Of a DNA stretch of 47,189 nucleotides, positions 27,088 to 35,188 are shown piece by piece. Source of the DNA: Bacteroidaceae bacterium (GTDB lineage Bacteria > Bacteroidota > Bacteroidia > Bacteroidales > Bacteroidaceae); assembly GCA_900770705.1 (NCBI GenBank), contig CAAGLF010000077.1:1-47189 (forward strand), in the 5' to 3' direction. How positions within the stretch are numbered: the stretch's first letter is position 1; each line of letters opens with the position of its first letter. A program made the translations under genes and the position numbers. The notes beneath the pieces are model-generated. The model was not told the DNA's origin, searched no databases, and saw only the letters and a list, made by a program, of their open reading frames with translations.

Positions 27088-27729
27088 TCAGAGCTGTCCC
27101 GACTCCACCATTCGCACGATACGCTCCGTGTAGCGGTCGTCCCCCTCGGGATCGTAATGCTTGTTAAGGCTGTTGCCGAAGCAGAAGGCTATGCTCTGGT
27201 ACATATTGGCCTTGAACGAACCGATAAACGCCTTGGCGATGTGGTAGCCCGTCATATTGCACTCCCGGTCGATGAGCTTCACGAGCAGACGTCCCTCAGA
27301 GCGCGTCAACTTGCGGATACGGCTGCCATACTGGCGCTTCAAGCCCTCCTCGACACGGCGGATGTGCTCCATACGGGCCTTCTCGTCGGGCAAAGTCTCC
27401 AGATACTCATACGTCTCGCGAATGGTGTAACGCACACGTTTGGCCAAGGGCAGCGTTTTCTTGACAGCCGCCACCAGACGGTTGTACTTCTCGCGCTCCT
27501 TGGCGTTCTTGAAGGTCATCGGAGGATATTTATAGAAAGTGGGAAGCGTCACATGCGGAATGCTGTCGCCCTTATAAAACGCTTTCTCCACACGCACGAA
27601 GACAGGCACGGCGTCTGTCAGCCCTTCAGGTGCCGAAGAAGCCGCCGGGTCGGCATCCGTATGCTGGGCCTGGGCAACCATCGCGAAAAGCAGGCCCAAC
27701 CACATAAAAATCAGCCTTTCCATCTTCAT
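27088..27729 (-). CDS. DUF4294 domain protein, exported
   Basis: Exported protein of unknown function, 213 residues from the ATG at 27729. The signal peptide is MERLIFMWLGLLFAMVAQAQ. The conserved DUF4294 region is recognisable: KGDSIPHVTLPTFYKYPP, the basic helix FKNAKEREKYNRLVAAVKKTLPLAKRV, then LIDRECNMTGYHIAK. An ATG at 27762 is in frame, but a -7 box lies between the two, so transcription probably starts downstream of it. It diverges from rnr. In my memory of Bacteroidetes genomes DUF4294 genes often sit near RNA-processing genes, but no function is established. Confidence 0.8.
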   Translation of the reverse strand: MKMERLIFMWLGLLFAMVAQAQHTDADPAASSAPEGLTDAVPVFVRVEKAFYKGDSIPHVTLPTFYKYPPMTFKNAKEREKYNRLVAAVKKTLPLAKRVRYTIRETYEYLETLPDEKARMEHIRRVEEGLKRQYGSRIRKLTRSEGRLLVKLIDRECNMTGYHIAKAFIGSFKANMYQSIAFCFGNSLNKHYDPEGDDRYTERIVRMVESGQL

Positions 27730-27737
27730 AACACGGA

Positions 27738-27745
27738 CAAAAGTA
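27738..27745 (-). promoter_or_regulatory. -7 box of the DUF4294 gene
   Basis: TACTTTTG on the minus strand. Transcription about seven bases downstream would begin near 27731, two bases before the ATG at 27729. No TTTG is seen 19-21 bases upstream. Confidence 0.45.
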
Positions 27746-27860
27746 CGAAGAATGTGTGACATCCCGCGTTATTATAGGTTAATTGCAGGTTTTTCTACCG
27801 TTTTTTCCGTTTCTTTGCAAGGAAGAAACGGCGGTCGACCGCCCCCAAAAACATACCACT

Positions 27861-30146
27861 ATGGCCAAAAGCAAAAAGTCGAATGCTTCCCGGCTGACGA
27901 AGAAAGACATCCGGGAAAACCTGCTGGCACTCTTCCAGAACACCGACGCCGAGGTTCTGGGACTTAAGTATATATTCTCGTCCGTCAAGGCCAAAAGTCA
28001 TCCCGCGAAAATGCTCACCTTGGACGTCTTGAGCGAACTTGTGTTCGACGACTTCCTCGCCACCGACGGGAAAGGCGGCTACAGGCTCGCCCACCGCAGC
28101 CAAGTGATGGAGGGAACCTTCCGCAGAAAACGCAACGGGCACAACACGTTCGTCCCCGACGACGGCGGAAAAGACATACTCGTCAGCGAACGCAACTCCC
28201 TGCACGCCCTCGACGGCGACCGCGTACGCGTGACAATGTTCGCCCGTCGCCGCGGACACACCCGCGAAGCCCAGGTCACGGAAATCATAGAAAGGGCGAA
28301 GGACACCTTTGTCGGACAGCTTCAGGTCGAGAAAAACTACGCCTTCCTCGTCACCGAGAGCCGCGCACTGGCCACAGACATCTTCATCCCCAAAGCCAAT
28401 CTGAAGAACGGTCGCACCGGCGACAAGGCCGTGGTCAAAATTACCGACTGGCCCGAAGACTCGAAATCGCCCGTAGGCAAAGTGATAGACATCCTCGGAC
28501 GTCAGGGCGACAACACGGCCGAAATGCACGCCATCCTCGCCGAATACGGACTTCCCTACCAATATCCGAAAAGCGTGGAGCGCGCAGCTGAAAAGCTACA
28601 GCCCGGCATTACTCCCGAAGAGGTTGCCCGGCGCGAAGACTTCCGCAACGTCGTCACCTTCACCATCGACCCGCACGACGCCAAGGACTTCGACGACGCA
28701 CTGTCCCTGCGTCCCGGCAAAAAAGAAGGCACCTGGGAAGTCGGCGTACACATTGCCGACGTCAGCCACTACGTGAAAGAAGGCGACATCATAGACCGTG
28801 AAGCGCAGCACCGCGCCACTAGTGTCTACCTGGTGGACCGTACGATTCCCATGCTGCCCGAAAGGCTCTGCAACTTCATCTGTTCGCTCCGGCCCGACGA
28901 AGAAAAACTCACCTACAGCGTCATCTTCCTGATGAACAGCCTTGGCGAAGTGCTCGACCACCGTCTCAGGCACACCGTCATCCGTTCCAACCGGCGCTTT
29001 GCCTACGAAGAAGTGCAGGAAATCCTCGAAAGAAACGGCGAAGCCTCCCCCGACGACCTCGCCCTGCCCGGCAATCATCCGCAGGTCGACGGCAGTTTCG
29101 ACCAGCCCCAAGGCGAGTTCGCCCGCGAGCTCCTCACGCTTAACCGACTGGCCAAAAACCTGCGCGAAGCCCGCTTCCGGAACGGCTCCATCGGCTTCGA
29201 CCGTCCCGAAGTCCGCTTTGAGATCGACGACAAGGGACATCCGGTGTCTACGTACGTGAAAGTTGCGCGAGATGCCAACAAACTTGTCGAGGAGTTCATG
29301 CTACTTGCCAACAAGACCGTGGCCGAGAGCATTGCCATTGTCCCCAAGGGAAAAACAGCCAAGGTAATTCCTTATAGAATACACGACGTGCCCGATCCCG
29401 AGAAGCTGGAAAATCTGAGCGCCTTCATTACGAAATTTGGCTACAAGCTACGCACCGAAGGCTCGAAGACCGATGTGGCCAAGGGCCTGAACCGCCTGCT
29501 TTCGGAGGTTAAAGGCAAGAAAGAGGCCGAAGTCATAGAGATGGTGGCGCTCCGCGCGATGATGAAGGCGCGCTATAGTGTACACAACATCGGCCACTAT
29601 GGCCTGATGTTCCGCCACTATACGCACTTCACCTCTCCTATCCGCCGCTATCCCGACACAATGGTCCACCGCCTCCTTACAAGGTACGCCGAGGGTGGCC
29701 GCAGCGCTTCCGCCAGCAAATATGAGGAACTCTGCGAGCACTGTTCGGCGATGGAGCAGCTTGCCACGGCAGCCGAGCGGGCCAGTATCAAGTACAAGCA
29801 GGTGGAATTTATGGCCGACCGCCTCGGACAGGAATTCGACGGCACCATCTCGGGCATTACCGAGTTCGGCCTGTACGTCGAGCTGGACGAAAGCAAATGC
29901 GAGGGGATGGTTCCGCTGCGCGAACTCCTCGATGATTACTACGAGTTCGACGAGAGGAACTACTGCCTCGTGGGCCGGCGCTCCCGCCGCGTCTACAATC
30001 TGGGCGACAAGGTGAGAATCCGCGTCGAACGCGCCAATATGGAGAAGAAGCAACTCGACTTTGCCCTCGTCGGCGAAGAAAAACCGGCGCCACAGCCGTC
30101 CCAGAAACCGAAACCGGCCAAGAAGGGGCGCCGCTCCCGTCGATAA
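27861..30146 (+). CDS. rnr: Ribonuclease R
   Basis: Processive 3'-5' exoribonuclease that degrades structured RNA. It has 761 residues from the ATG at 27861; the frame is open upstream but unlike the family. N-terminal cold-shock-like OB domains (about 60-230) are followed by the RNB catalytic domain with DPHDAKDFDDALS, the magnesium-binding aspartate cluster. HYGLMFRHYTHFTSPIRRYPD closes the catalytic domain. An S1 domain (GTISGITEFGLYVELDESKCEGMVP) and a short basic tail (KPAKKGRRSRR) complete it. It is monocistronic and ends at a 21-bp hairpin shared with the convergent CoA transferase gene. Confidence 0.95.
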   Translation: MAKSKKSNASRLTKKDIRENLLALFQNTDAEVLGLKYIFSSVKAKSHPAKMLTLDVLSELVFDDFLATDGKGGYRLAHRSQVMEGTFRRKRNGHNTFVPDDGGKDILVSERNSLHALDGDRVRVTMFARRRGHTREAQVTEIIERAKDTFVGQLQVEKNYAFLVTESRALATDIFIPKANLKNGRTGDKAVVKITDWPEDSKSPVGKVIDILGRQGDNTAEMHAILAEYGLPYQYPKSVERAAEKLQPGITPEEVARREDFRNVVTFTIDPHDAKDFDDALSLRPGKKEGTWEVGVHIADVSHYVKEGDIIDREAQHRATSVYLVDRTIPMLPERLCNFICSLRPDEEKLTYSVIFLMNSLGEVLDHRLRHTVIRSNRRFAYEEVQEILERNGEASPDDLALPGNHPQVDGSFDQPQGEFARELLTLNRLAKNLREARFRNGSIGFDRPEVRFEIDDKGHPVSTYVKVARDANKLVEEFMLLANKTVAESIAIVPKGKTAKVIPYRIHDVPDPEKLENLSAFITKFGYKLRTEGSKTDVAKGLNRLLSEVKGKKEAEVIEMVALRAMMKARYSVHNIGHYGLMFRHYTHFTSPIRRYPDTMVHRLLTRYAEGGRSASASKYEELCEHCSAMEQLATAAERASIKYKQVEFMADRLGQEFDGTISGITEFGLYVELDESKCEGMVPLRELLDDYYEFDERNYCLVGRRSRRVYNLGDKVRIRVERANMEKKQLDFALVGEEKPAPQPSQKPKPAKKGRRSRR

Positions 30147-30188
30147 ACGCCTGCACACAGCCTTTACACACGGCCGCTGTGCCGAACA

Positions 30189-30236
30189 GGAAAATCCCCT
30201 CCGCTGAAGGATATTCTTCAGCGGAGGGGATTTTCC
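30189..30236. terminator. Bidirectional 21-bp terminator, rnr and CoA transferase
   Basis: The arms 30189-30209 and 30216-30236 are perfect 21-base complements with a 6-base loop. They begin GGAAAA and end TTTTCC, so each strand has a short U run in its 3' arm. It sits between two convergent genes. Confidence 0.85.
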
Positions 30237-30286
30237 GTATCAGGCCCGCAAGGCGGCTTCCGGCTGCGGGAGGAAGTGCTGGCGGC

Positions 30287-31804
30287 TCAGGCCTTCACGT
30301 ACTCGCTCCAGTCCACGAGGCGCATATCGCCCTTGCGCAGATAGGTGTCGTGGAGGGCCAGAGAGGCCGGAAGCAAGTGGTGCGTATGTCCGCCTCCGGG
30401 AGCTGCCAGTCGCAGGTATTCGCGCAGGATAGGGCGATAGTCGGGATGGGCTATGCCTATCAGCGCCTCGGCACGCTCCATCGCGCACTTGCCGCGCAGG
30501 TCGGCCACGCCATACTCCGTGACTATTGCGTCGACGTAGTGCTCCGTGTGATCTACGTGGGAGCAGAAGGGCACGATGCTGGAGATACGGCCGTCCTTGG
30601 CCGTGCTGCTGCACGTGAAGGTGGCCAGAATCGCATTATTCGTGAAGTCTGCCGAACCGCCCACACCGTTCATCATCCGTGTCCCGCAGATTTTCGTGCT
30701 GTTCACGTGGCCATAGATATCTACCTCGATGGCCGTATTGATAGAGCATATTCCCAGGCGCGCGATAATCTCGGGACAATTCGATATCTCCGACGGACGC
30801 ACCAGCAGCCGGCTGCGGAAAGCATTGAGATCGGCATAGAGTGCGCTCAGGTGGTCGGGCGAGATGGTGAGCGCGCCGGTACTGGCCGCAGCCACCCTGC
30901 CTTCGCGAATCAGGCGCAAGGGTTCTTCCTGCAGGACCTCGGTATAAATCTGGAAGTCGGGCACATTTCTACTTTCGCCCAAGGCACCGAGCACGGCATT
31001 GGCCGCACTTCCCACTCCGCTCTGCAGAATGAGTCGTTTCTCGGAGATATATCCCCTTTCGATGTTCCAGGCAAGGAAATCGGCCATTGCCTGTCCGATG
31101 ACCTCGGTCTGCGGGGTAGGGGGCGTCATCGTACGGGCTTCGTCGGGCAGGTTGCACTCCACGATACCGGCGATACGTCCGGCTTCGACCTCAATATAGG
31201 GCAGTCCCACACGCTGAGTGGGCTGCGTTATGCCGACAGGCGCCCGTTTCCAGCTGTCTTCGATTTCGTAGACGTCGTGGAGGCCGGCGATGGAGGCCGA
31301 GTGCCAGGCATTCAGTTCCACAAAGATGCCGTGGCGCGCCATCCTGCAGACGGTGGGCGCCACGCCGATTCCGGCTGTGGGGATGAGGCGCACCTTGTCG
31401 CCCACCACCTGCAGGTCGCAGGCCTCAATGATGGCCCAGTCGGGCCGGCCCATAAATCCCTGGCGCAGATGGGTGGCATTGTCGCTGAGGTTGAGGTCGA
31501 TATAGCGTACTCTCCCTTCGTTGTAGGCTTTACGCATTTCCGCATTGACGCTGAAGGGCATTCTGCGGTCTACGGCGTCGGCGGCGGCAAGCTCTCCGTC
31601 ACAACTGGCTCCGATGGAGGCGCCCGTGATGACGTCGACCTTGAACGGCCGGCCGGACTCATGTTCCCGACGGGCTTTGCGGGCAATGGCGGGTGTGATG
31701 ATTTTAGGCGCACCTGCGGGTCCGAAACCTCCTATGCCGAGGATTTGTCCGTTTTCCACCCGAGAAGCGGCCTCTTCGGCCGTAATTTTCGGTAGTATAG
31801 TCAT
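30287..31804 (-). CDS. Acetyl-CoA hydrolase/succinate CoA transferase family protein
   Basis: Family I CoA transferase that moves CoA between acyl groups, probably between succinate and acetate or propionate in fermentation. It has 505 residues, the length of the succinate:acetate CoA transferase (Cat1/AarC) group. The catalytic glutamate is Glu289 in YTEVLQ. The CoA-loop regions GIGGFGPAGAPK, QSGVGSAANAVLG and MMNGVGGSADF, and the family end TEYGVADLRGK, are all present. The ATG at 31804 directly precedes the family N-terminus. Bacteroidales make succinate and propionate, which fits, but the exact acyl pair cannot be told. A TATCTTCG -7-like box lies 31 bases upstream. Confidence 0.92.
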   Translation of the reverse strand: MTILPKITAEEAASRVENGQILGIGGFGPAGAPKIITPAIARKARREHESGRPFKVDVITGASIGASCDGELAAADAVDRRMPFSVNAEMRKAYNEGRVRYIDLNLSDNATHLRQGFMGRPDWAIIEACDLQVVGDKVRLIPTAGIGVAPTVCRMARHGIFVELNAWHSASIAGLHDVYEIEDSWKRAPVGITQPTQRVGLPYIEVEAGRIAGIVECNLPDEARTMTPPTPQTEVIGQAMADFLAWNIERGYISEKRLILQSGVGSAANAVLGALGESRNVPDFQIYTEVLQEEPLRLIREGRVAAASTGALTISPDHLSALYADLNAFRSRLLVRPSEISNCPEIIARLGICSINTAIEVDIYGHVNSTKICGTRMMNGVGGSADFTNNAILATFTCSSTAKDGRISSIVPFCSHVDHTEHYVDAIVTEYGVADLRGKCAMERAEALIGIAHPDYRPILREYLRLAAPGGGHTHHLLPASLALHDTYLRKGDMRLVDWSEYVKA

Positions 31805-31834
31805 ATCTGTGATAAAAATAGGGAAAGTCGGCGG

Positions 31835-31842
31835 CGAAGATA
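31835..31842 (-). promoter_or_regulatory. Possible -7 box of the CoA transferase gene
   Basis: TATCTTCG on the minus strand, one mismatch from TAnnTTTG; no clear -33 box. Confidence 0.3.
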
Positions 31843-31899
31843 CGAAAAAAATTCAGATTGTCGCGAAGCGAAAAAAAAGAACCGCCGACTTGCGAAAAT

Positions 31900-31935
31900 T
31901 TACAAGGCCGGAAAGAAAAACTTCCGGCCTTGTAA
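31900..31935. repeat. TTACAAGGCCGGAA hairpin module
   Basis: A perfect 14-base stem (31900-31913 with 31922-31935) around an 8-base A-rich loop. The arm is nearly the same as TACAAGGCCCGAAAAA at 37174, and ACAAGGCCGG recurs at about 35173. CCGCCGCAGTAGTTCCGCCGCGG follows at 31946-31968. Confidence 0.65.
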
Positions 31936-31986
31936 TTGCAATTTCCGCCGCAGTAGTTCCGCCGCGGTCGGGGGGAGGAGAAAGCG

Positions 31987-32018
31987 AGTGCCGCCCCACT
32001 TCGGTGTGGAGCGGCACT
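31987..32018 (-). terminator. Terminator of the MucBP-like protein gene
   Basis: AGTGCCGCCCCAC (31987-31999) pairs with 32006-32018 around TTCGGT. One position is C-A on the plus strand but a G-U wobble on the minus strand, so the hairpin is intact only in the minus transcript. It starts 27 bases after the stop at 32045. Confidence 0.6.
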
Positions 32019-32044
32019 GCCTTGACTGTATATCGTGAGCGGTA

Positions 32045-34384
32045 TTACTTCACGAGCACTTTCTTTCCATTGATGATATAGAGACCCTTCTGAGCCTTGC
32101 TGATACGACGTCCGCTGAGGTCGAAAATCGTATTTTGCAGCTGCTTGCCGCTCTCTACCGTCACGCTCTCGATGTCGGTGTAGTCACCTACGGGGAACAG
32201 ACGCCAGTAGTTGGCCACTGTCTCGCGGAGTTCCTGATCACCGTCGTCGTAGTAGTTCATCGTCATGATGACACCCTCGGTAGCGTTGGCGTTGGTCGGG
32301 CGCTGGTTGTCGCTCAATGTCACGATGGAAGCGCCGTAGTTGTGGCGGAAGCGCACGGCTGCGGGAGCCACCACGGTCGGAACCATTTCGAAGGCTGCGG
32401 GCAGGCCGACTGCTGTCGTTCCGTCCTCTGCTTCGTTCTCAGCCCAGCCTACGAGCGGAGCCTGCGTGCCGAAGCGATAGCTGCCGATGTACTTGCCGGC
32501 GCCTACGTTCACCATATAATAAGTGGAGTCGGAAGCCGTTTCGAAGCCGAAGTGGAAATTAGCGTCGGTAGCGTCCAGCTCTTTCCAAGCCAAGCCGTTC
32601 TCAGCGGCGTAGATAGCATACTTCTTGCCGGGCTGCTTGGCAACAAAGTTCTTCAAGGCGCTCACAAGTACGTAGCTCTTGCTCTCGTCGAAGGCGATGG
32701 TGCTCTCGGGAAGTCCCTCGACAGCAATCTGTGCTGCATCGATATCCTTTTCGTCGACAGCGGCCTGCACTTCAGCCAGCTGCTCGGCCGTCCAGCCGCC
32801 TACGCAGCCTTCTGCCTCGAGATAGGTCTTATAGGCAGCCCATACGGCAGCCTCAGCGGCGGCATTGCGCTCGTCGATGATAGCCTGGATCATTTCAGGA
32901 GTAGCCTCCACGAAGGTAATGCGGCTACCGACATCCGTAGATGCCCATCCGGAAACCCAGAACTTGAGTTTGCCGTTGATATCATTGAAATAAGCGTTGT
33001 CAACACCCTTCAACTTGAAGTTGAAGCCTTCGCCGTTGGTAGAAAGTTCGAAGACGTTCGGCTCGGTAGTCTCGGAGATTTCCGTCATATAAGGAGCTGT
33101 TGCGTTTGCCATTGCTCCATTCTCATCGACAGCAGCCCAAAGAATCTTTGTAGCGCCGGTAGCCTTGTTGTAGATCTTGAAACCGTTCTCCAGGTCGCCC
33201 TCGAATGCCCACTGTACGACGTCGAGGTTTTCGGGAAGCTCAAGTGCATTGGTGTAACCGTCTGTTGCGGCTTCCTCATACTGCAGGAACTTACCATCGC
33301 GTATGGTCATCAGATAGTACTTCGTGTCAGGAGCAAATTCTCCGTCGGCCACAGTGGTCGGAACGAAGGGCAGACCGCCTGCGGAGTACACGATATCGAT
33401 GTTCACGTCGCCCGTCACAGTGTAGGGGAAGGTGACATCTTCGCCTTCGTCCGTCGTAGCGCCTACAAACGTGTAGCCCAGGAAGCTGGGAGCCGTGATT
33501 TCAGTGCCCTTGGCGTAGTAGGTAGCCGTCGGCTCGGCGATAGGATTGCTGTCCTCGTCGAGATAGTTGATTTGTACGTAGGCATACGGGTCGTAGTAGT
33601 AGATAATGTACTCGTCGGCCTCGGTAAGCGTGTAGGGGAACTCCATTTCGTCGCTGTCGCCATTGAGACCGCGCAGGAAGGTATAGTTAGCAAACTGATC
33701 GGGGCTTGCAATCACCTCTCCAGGCAGCATAGTCACCGTCTTGTCGGCTACTTCCAGTCCGTTCACGATGATAGGCGTGTCGTTCTCGTCGTAGTAGCAG
33801 AATGTCACGTCGATACCTTCGCGTTCTTCGATAGAGGGGATGTAGATCTTGTAATCAGAGTTACCGCCGGCCTCGTTCCAACTTACCATCTTGGCTTCAT
33901 TGGGCACGGGGTCGCCGATATTCTGTCCGTTGAAGTAGAGACCGTTTTCGTCTGCGATGTTAAACAGGCCTTCGCCCGTGGCAGAAGCCGTGATGGTGAA
34001 GGTATCACCTACTTTGGCGGTCTTACCCTGTACATTGTTACCGGAAAAAGTAGCGATTCCGGCACCACGCTCGCTCACGAACTTGCAGCTGACGCCGTCG
34101 GCCGTACTCTGCAAATCCTTCACCGTCCAGATGTACCACTGGCTGGCCATCGAGTTTTCCGTAAAGTTGCGGGAAAGCCACAAGAGGCTGTCCGACTGAT
34201 TTTCACGTACGAAGGCACGGCGGCTTGCCTCGCCCTCACACCAGAGCAGCACCTTTTGTCCCTCACTCAGCTGGCTCAGCGCCACGATGGGCTCGCCCTG
34301 CGAAGTGACAACATTTCCTGCTCTCAAAGACGTGGCACCCACCAGAGACAGGAGCAACGTCAGGCAAAAGTAGAATTTCTTCAT
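32045..34384 (-). CDS. Large secreted protein with MucBP-like and lectin-like modules
   Basis: Exported protein of 779 residues with no recognised enzyme domain. The signal peptide is about 1-22. Residues about 25-185 form a beta-rich module. Two MucBP-like repeats follow (about 190-266 and 269-335, the second opening YVQINYLDEDSNPIAEP). A lectin-like module comes next (about 345-495, with DINGKLKFWVSG), similar to GKLAFWTGG in the sialidase at 23939. A helical hairpin (about 500-565), another beta module with KYIGSYRFG, and the tail TIFDLSGRRISKAQKGLYIINGKK complete it. The tail is close to that of the sialidase and suggests the same export or sorting route. It has a consensus promoter and its own terminator. 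A role in mucin or glycan binding is inference. Confidence 0.75.
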   Translation of the reverse strand: MKKFYFCLTLLLSLVGATSLRAGNVVTSQGEPIVALSQLSEGQKVLLWCEGEASRRAFVRENQSDSLLWLSRNFTENSMASQWYIWTVKDLQSTADGVSCKFVSERGAGIATFSGNNVQGKTAKVGDTFTITASATGEGLFNIADENGLYFNGQNIGDPVPNEAKMVSWNEAGGNSDYKIYIPSIEEREGIDVTFCYYDENDTPIIVNGLEVADKTVTMLPGEVIASPDQFANYTFLRGLNGDSDEMEFPYTLTEADEYIIYYYDPYAYVQINYLDEDSNPIAEPTATYYAKGTEITAPSFLGYTFVGATTDEGEDVTFPYTVTGDVNIDIVYSAGGLPFVPTTVADGEFAPDTKYYLMTIRDGKFLQYEEAATDGYTNALELPENLDVVQWAFEGDLENGFKIYNKATGATKILWAAVDENGAMANATAPYMTEISETTEPNVFELSTNGEGFNFKLKGVDNAYFNDINGKLKFWVSGWASTDVGSRITFVEATPEMIQAIIDERNAAAEAAVWAAYKTYLEAEGCVGGWTAEQLAEVQAAVDEKDIDAAQIAVEGLPESTIAFDESKSYVLVSALKNFVAKQPGKKYAIYAAENGLAWKELDATDANFHFGFETASDSTYYMVNVGAGKYIGSYRFGTQAPLVGWAENEAEDGTTAVGLPAAFEMVPTVVAPAAVRFRHNYGASIVTLSDNQRPTNANATEGVIMTMNYYDDGDQELRETVANYWRLFPVGDYTDIESVTVESGKQLQNTIFDLSGRRISKAQKGLYIINGKKVLVK

Positions 34385-34424
34385 GATTGTTGATGATTAG
34401 GTTTATAAAACGTATTTTTCGGGA

Positions 34425-34456
34425 CAAAAATAAGAGTTTCCCGTCACCCGAACAAA
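34425..34456 (-). promoter_or_regulatory. Promoter of the MucBP-like protein gene
   Basis: On the minus strand TTTG (34456-34453), 20 bases, TATTTTTG (34432-34425): a full consensus match, giving a leader of about 35 bases. Confidence 0.75.
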
Positions 34457-34556
34457 TAAAACGTCTGCTTTTCATTTGTTTTAAGCATTTTCGTGGAAAA
34501 ACAGCGAGCGCAGAATACCCCGTCTGCACCGGTGGTTCAGACAAGCACGGAGATAA

Positions 34557-34625
34557 TTTTTTTTTCGGGCCCAGAAGTTTTTTTTTTCGGGCCCAGAAGT
34601 TTTTCCTTTCGCCGCGAAAGTTCCG
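34557..34625. repeat. Tandem CGGGCCCAGAAG-T(n) module upstream of rpsO
   Basis: Two direct copies of a 22-base unit, CGGGCCCAGAAG followed by a run of ten T, begin at 34566 and 34588; the second is shortened. CTTTCGCCGCGAAAGTTCCG follows. The unit differs by one base from the CGGGCCCGGAAGTTT in uvrA (39594). The gap 34385-34807 otherwise holds only the two flanking promoters. Confidence 0.7.
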
Positions 34626-34726
34626 CCTTTCTGCGTTTCCTGCGCCGTTTCGGGGCCGGGGAGCGGACGTCTGACCCCCGAAATAGCTCATTTTCGGGCG
34701 GAAAGACAAATTATTGCGGCGAAAGG

Positions 34727-34758
34727 CTTGGCGATACCGGCGAAAGTTCGTACTTTTG
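34727..34758 (+). promoter_or_regulatory. Promoter of rpsO
   Basis: CTTG (34727-34730), 20 bases, TACTTTTG (34751-34758), within GGCTTGGCG and TACTTTTGCAC, both also found before rbfA. It predicts a leader of about 43 bases. Confidence 0.75.
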
Positions 34759-34807
34759 CACCCGCTCTTCGGAGCATTATATCAAAACCATTTAATTCAT
34801 CAACACT

Positions 34808-35077
34808 ATGTATTTGGATTCTGCTAAAAAGCAAGAGATCTTTGGACAGTACGGAAAGTCCAACACAGATACCGGCTCCGCCGAGAGTCAGGTGGCTTTG
34901 TTCTCCTACCGTATTTCCCATTTGACGGAACACATGAGAGCGAACCGTAAAGATCATACGACCGAACGTGCTCTCGTGAAACTCGTAGGTAAGCGCCGCG
35001 CACTCCTCAACTATATGAAGGAACGCGACATCGAGCGCTACCGTGCCATTGTCAAGGCACTCGGCCTGCGTAAGTAA
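34808..35077 (+). CDS. rpsO: 30S ribosomal protein S15
   Basis: Primary 16S rRNA-binding protein of the small-subunit platform. It has 89 residues, the standard length. Conserved S15 segments are GSAESQVALFSYRISHLTEHM, the loop KDHTTERALVKLVGKRRALLNYM and the end RYRAIVKALGLRK. Start is the ATG at 34808; there is no Shine-Dalgarno, and the sequence before it is A/T-rich. It has its own promoter and terminator, and no pnp neighbour as in enterobacteria. Confidence 0.98.
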   Translation: MYLDSAKKQEIFGQYGKSNTDTGSAESQVALFSYRISHLTEHMRANRKDHTTERALVKLVGKRRALLNYMKERDIERYRAIVKALGLRK

Positions 35078-35116
35078 GCCGAAGCCGCCCCGCAAGAGGC
35101 AGAAAAAAGGAAAAGT

Positions 35117-35161
35117 TCCCCTGCAAAGTCCCGAACGGACTTGCAGGGGAGCCTTTTTTTG
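35117..35161 (+). terminator. Terminator of rpsO
   Basis: TCCCCTGCAAAGTCC (35117-35131) pairs with 35137-35150 with one bulged base, followed by TTTTTTT. Confidence 0.88.
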
Positions 35162-35188
35162 TATGTACCATATTTTACAAGGCCGGCT

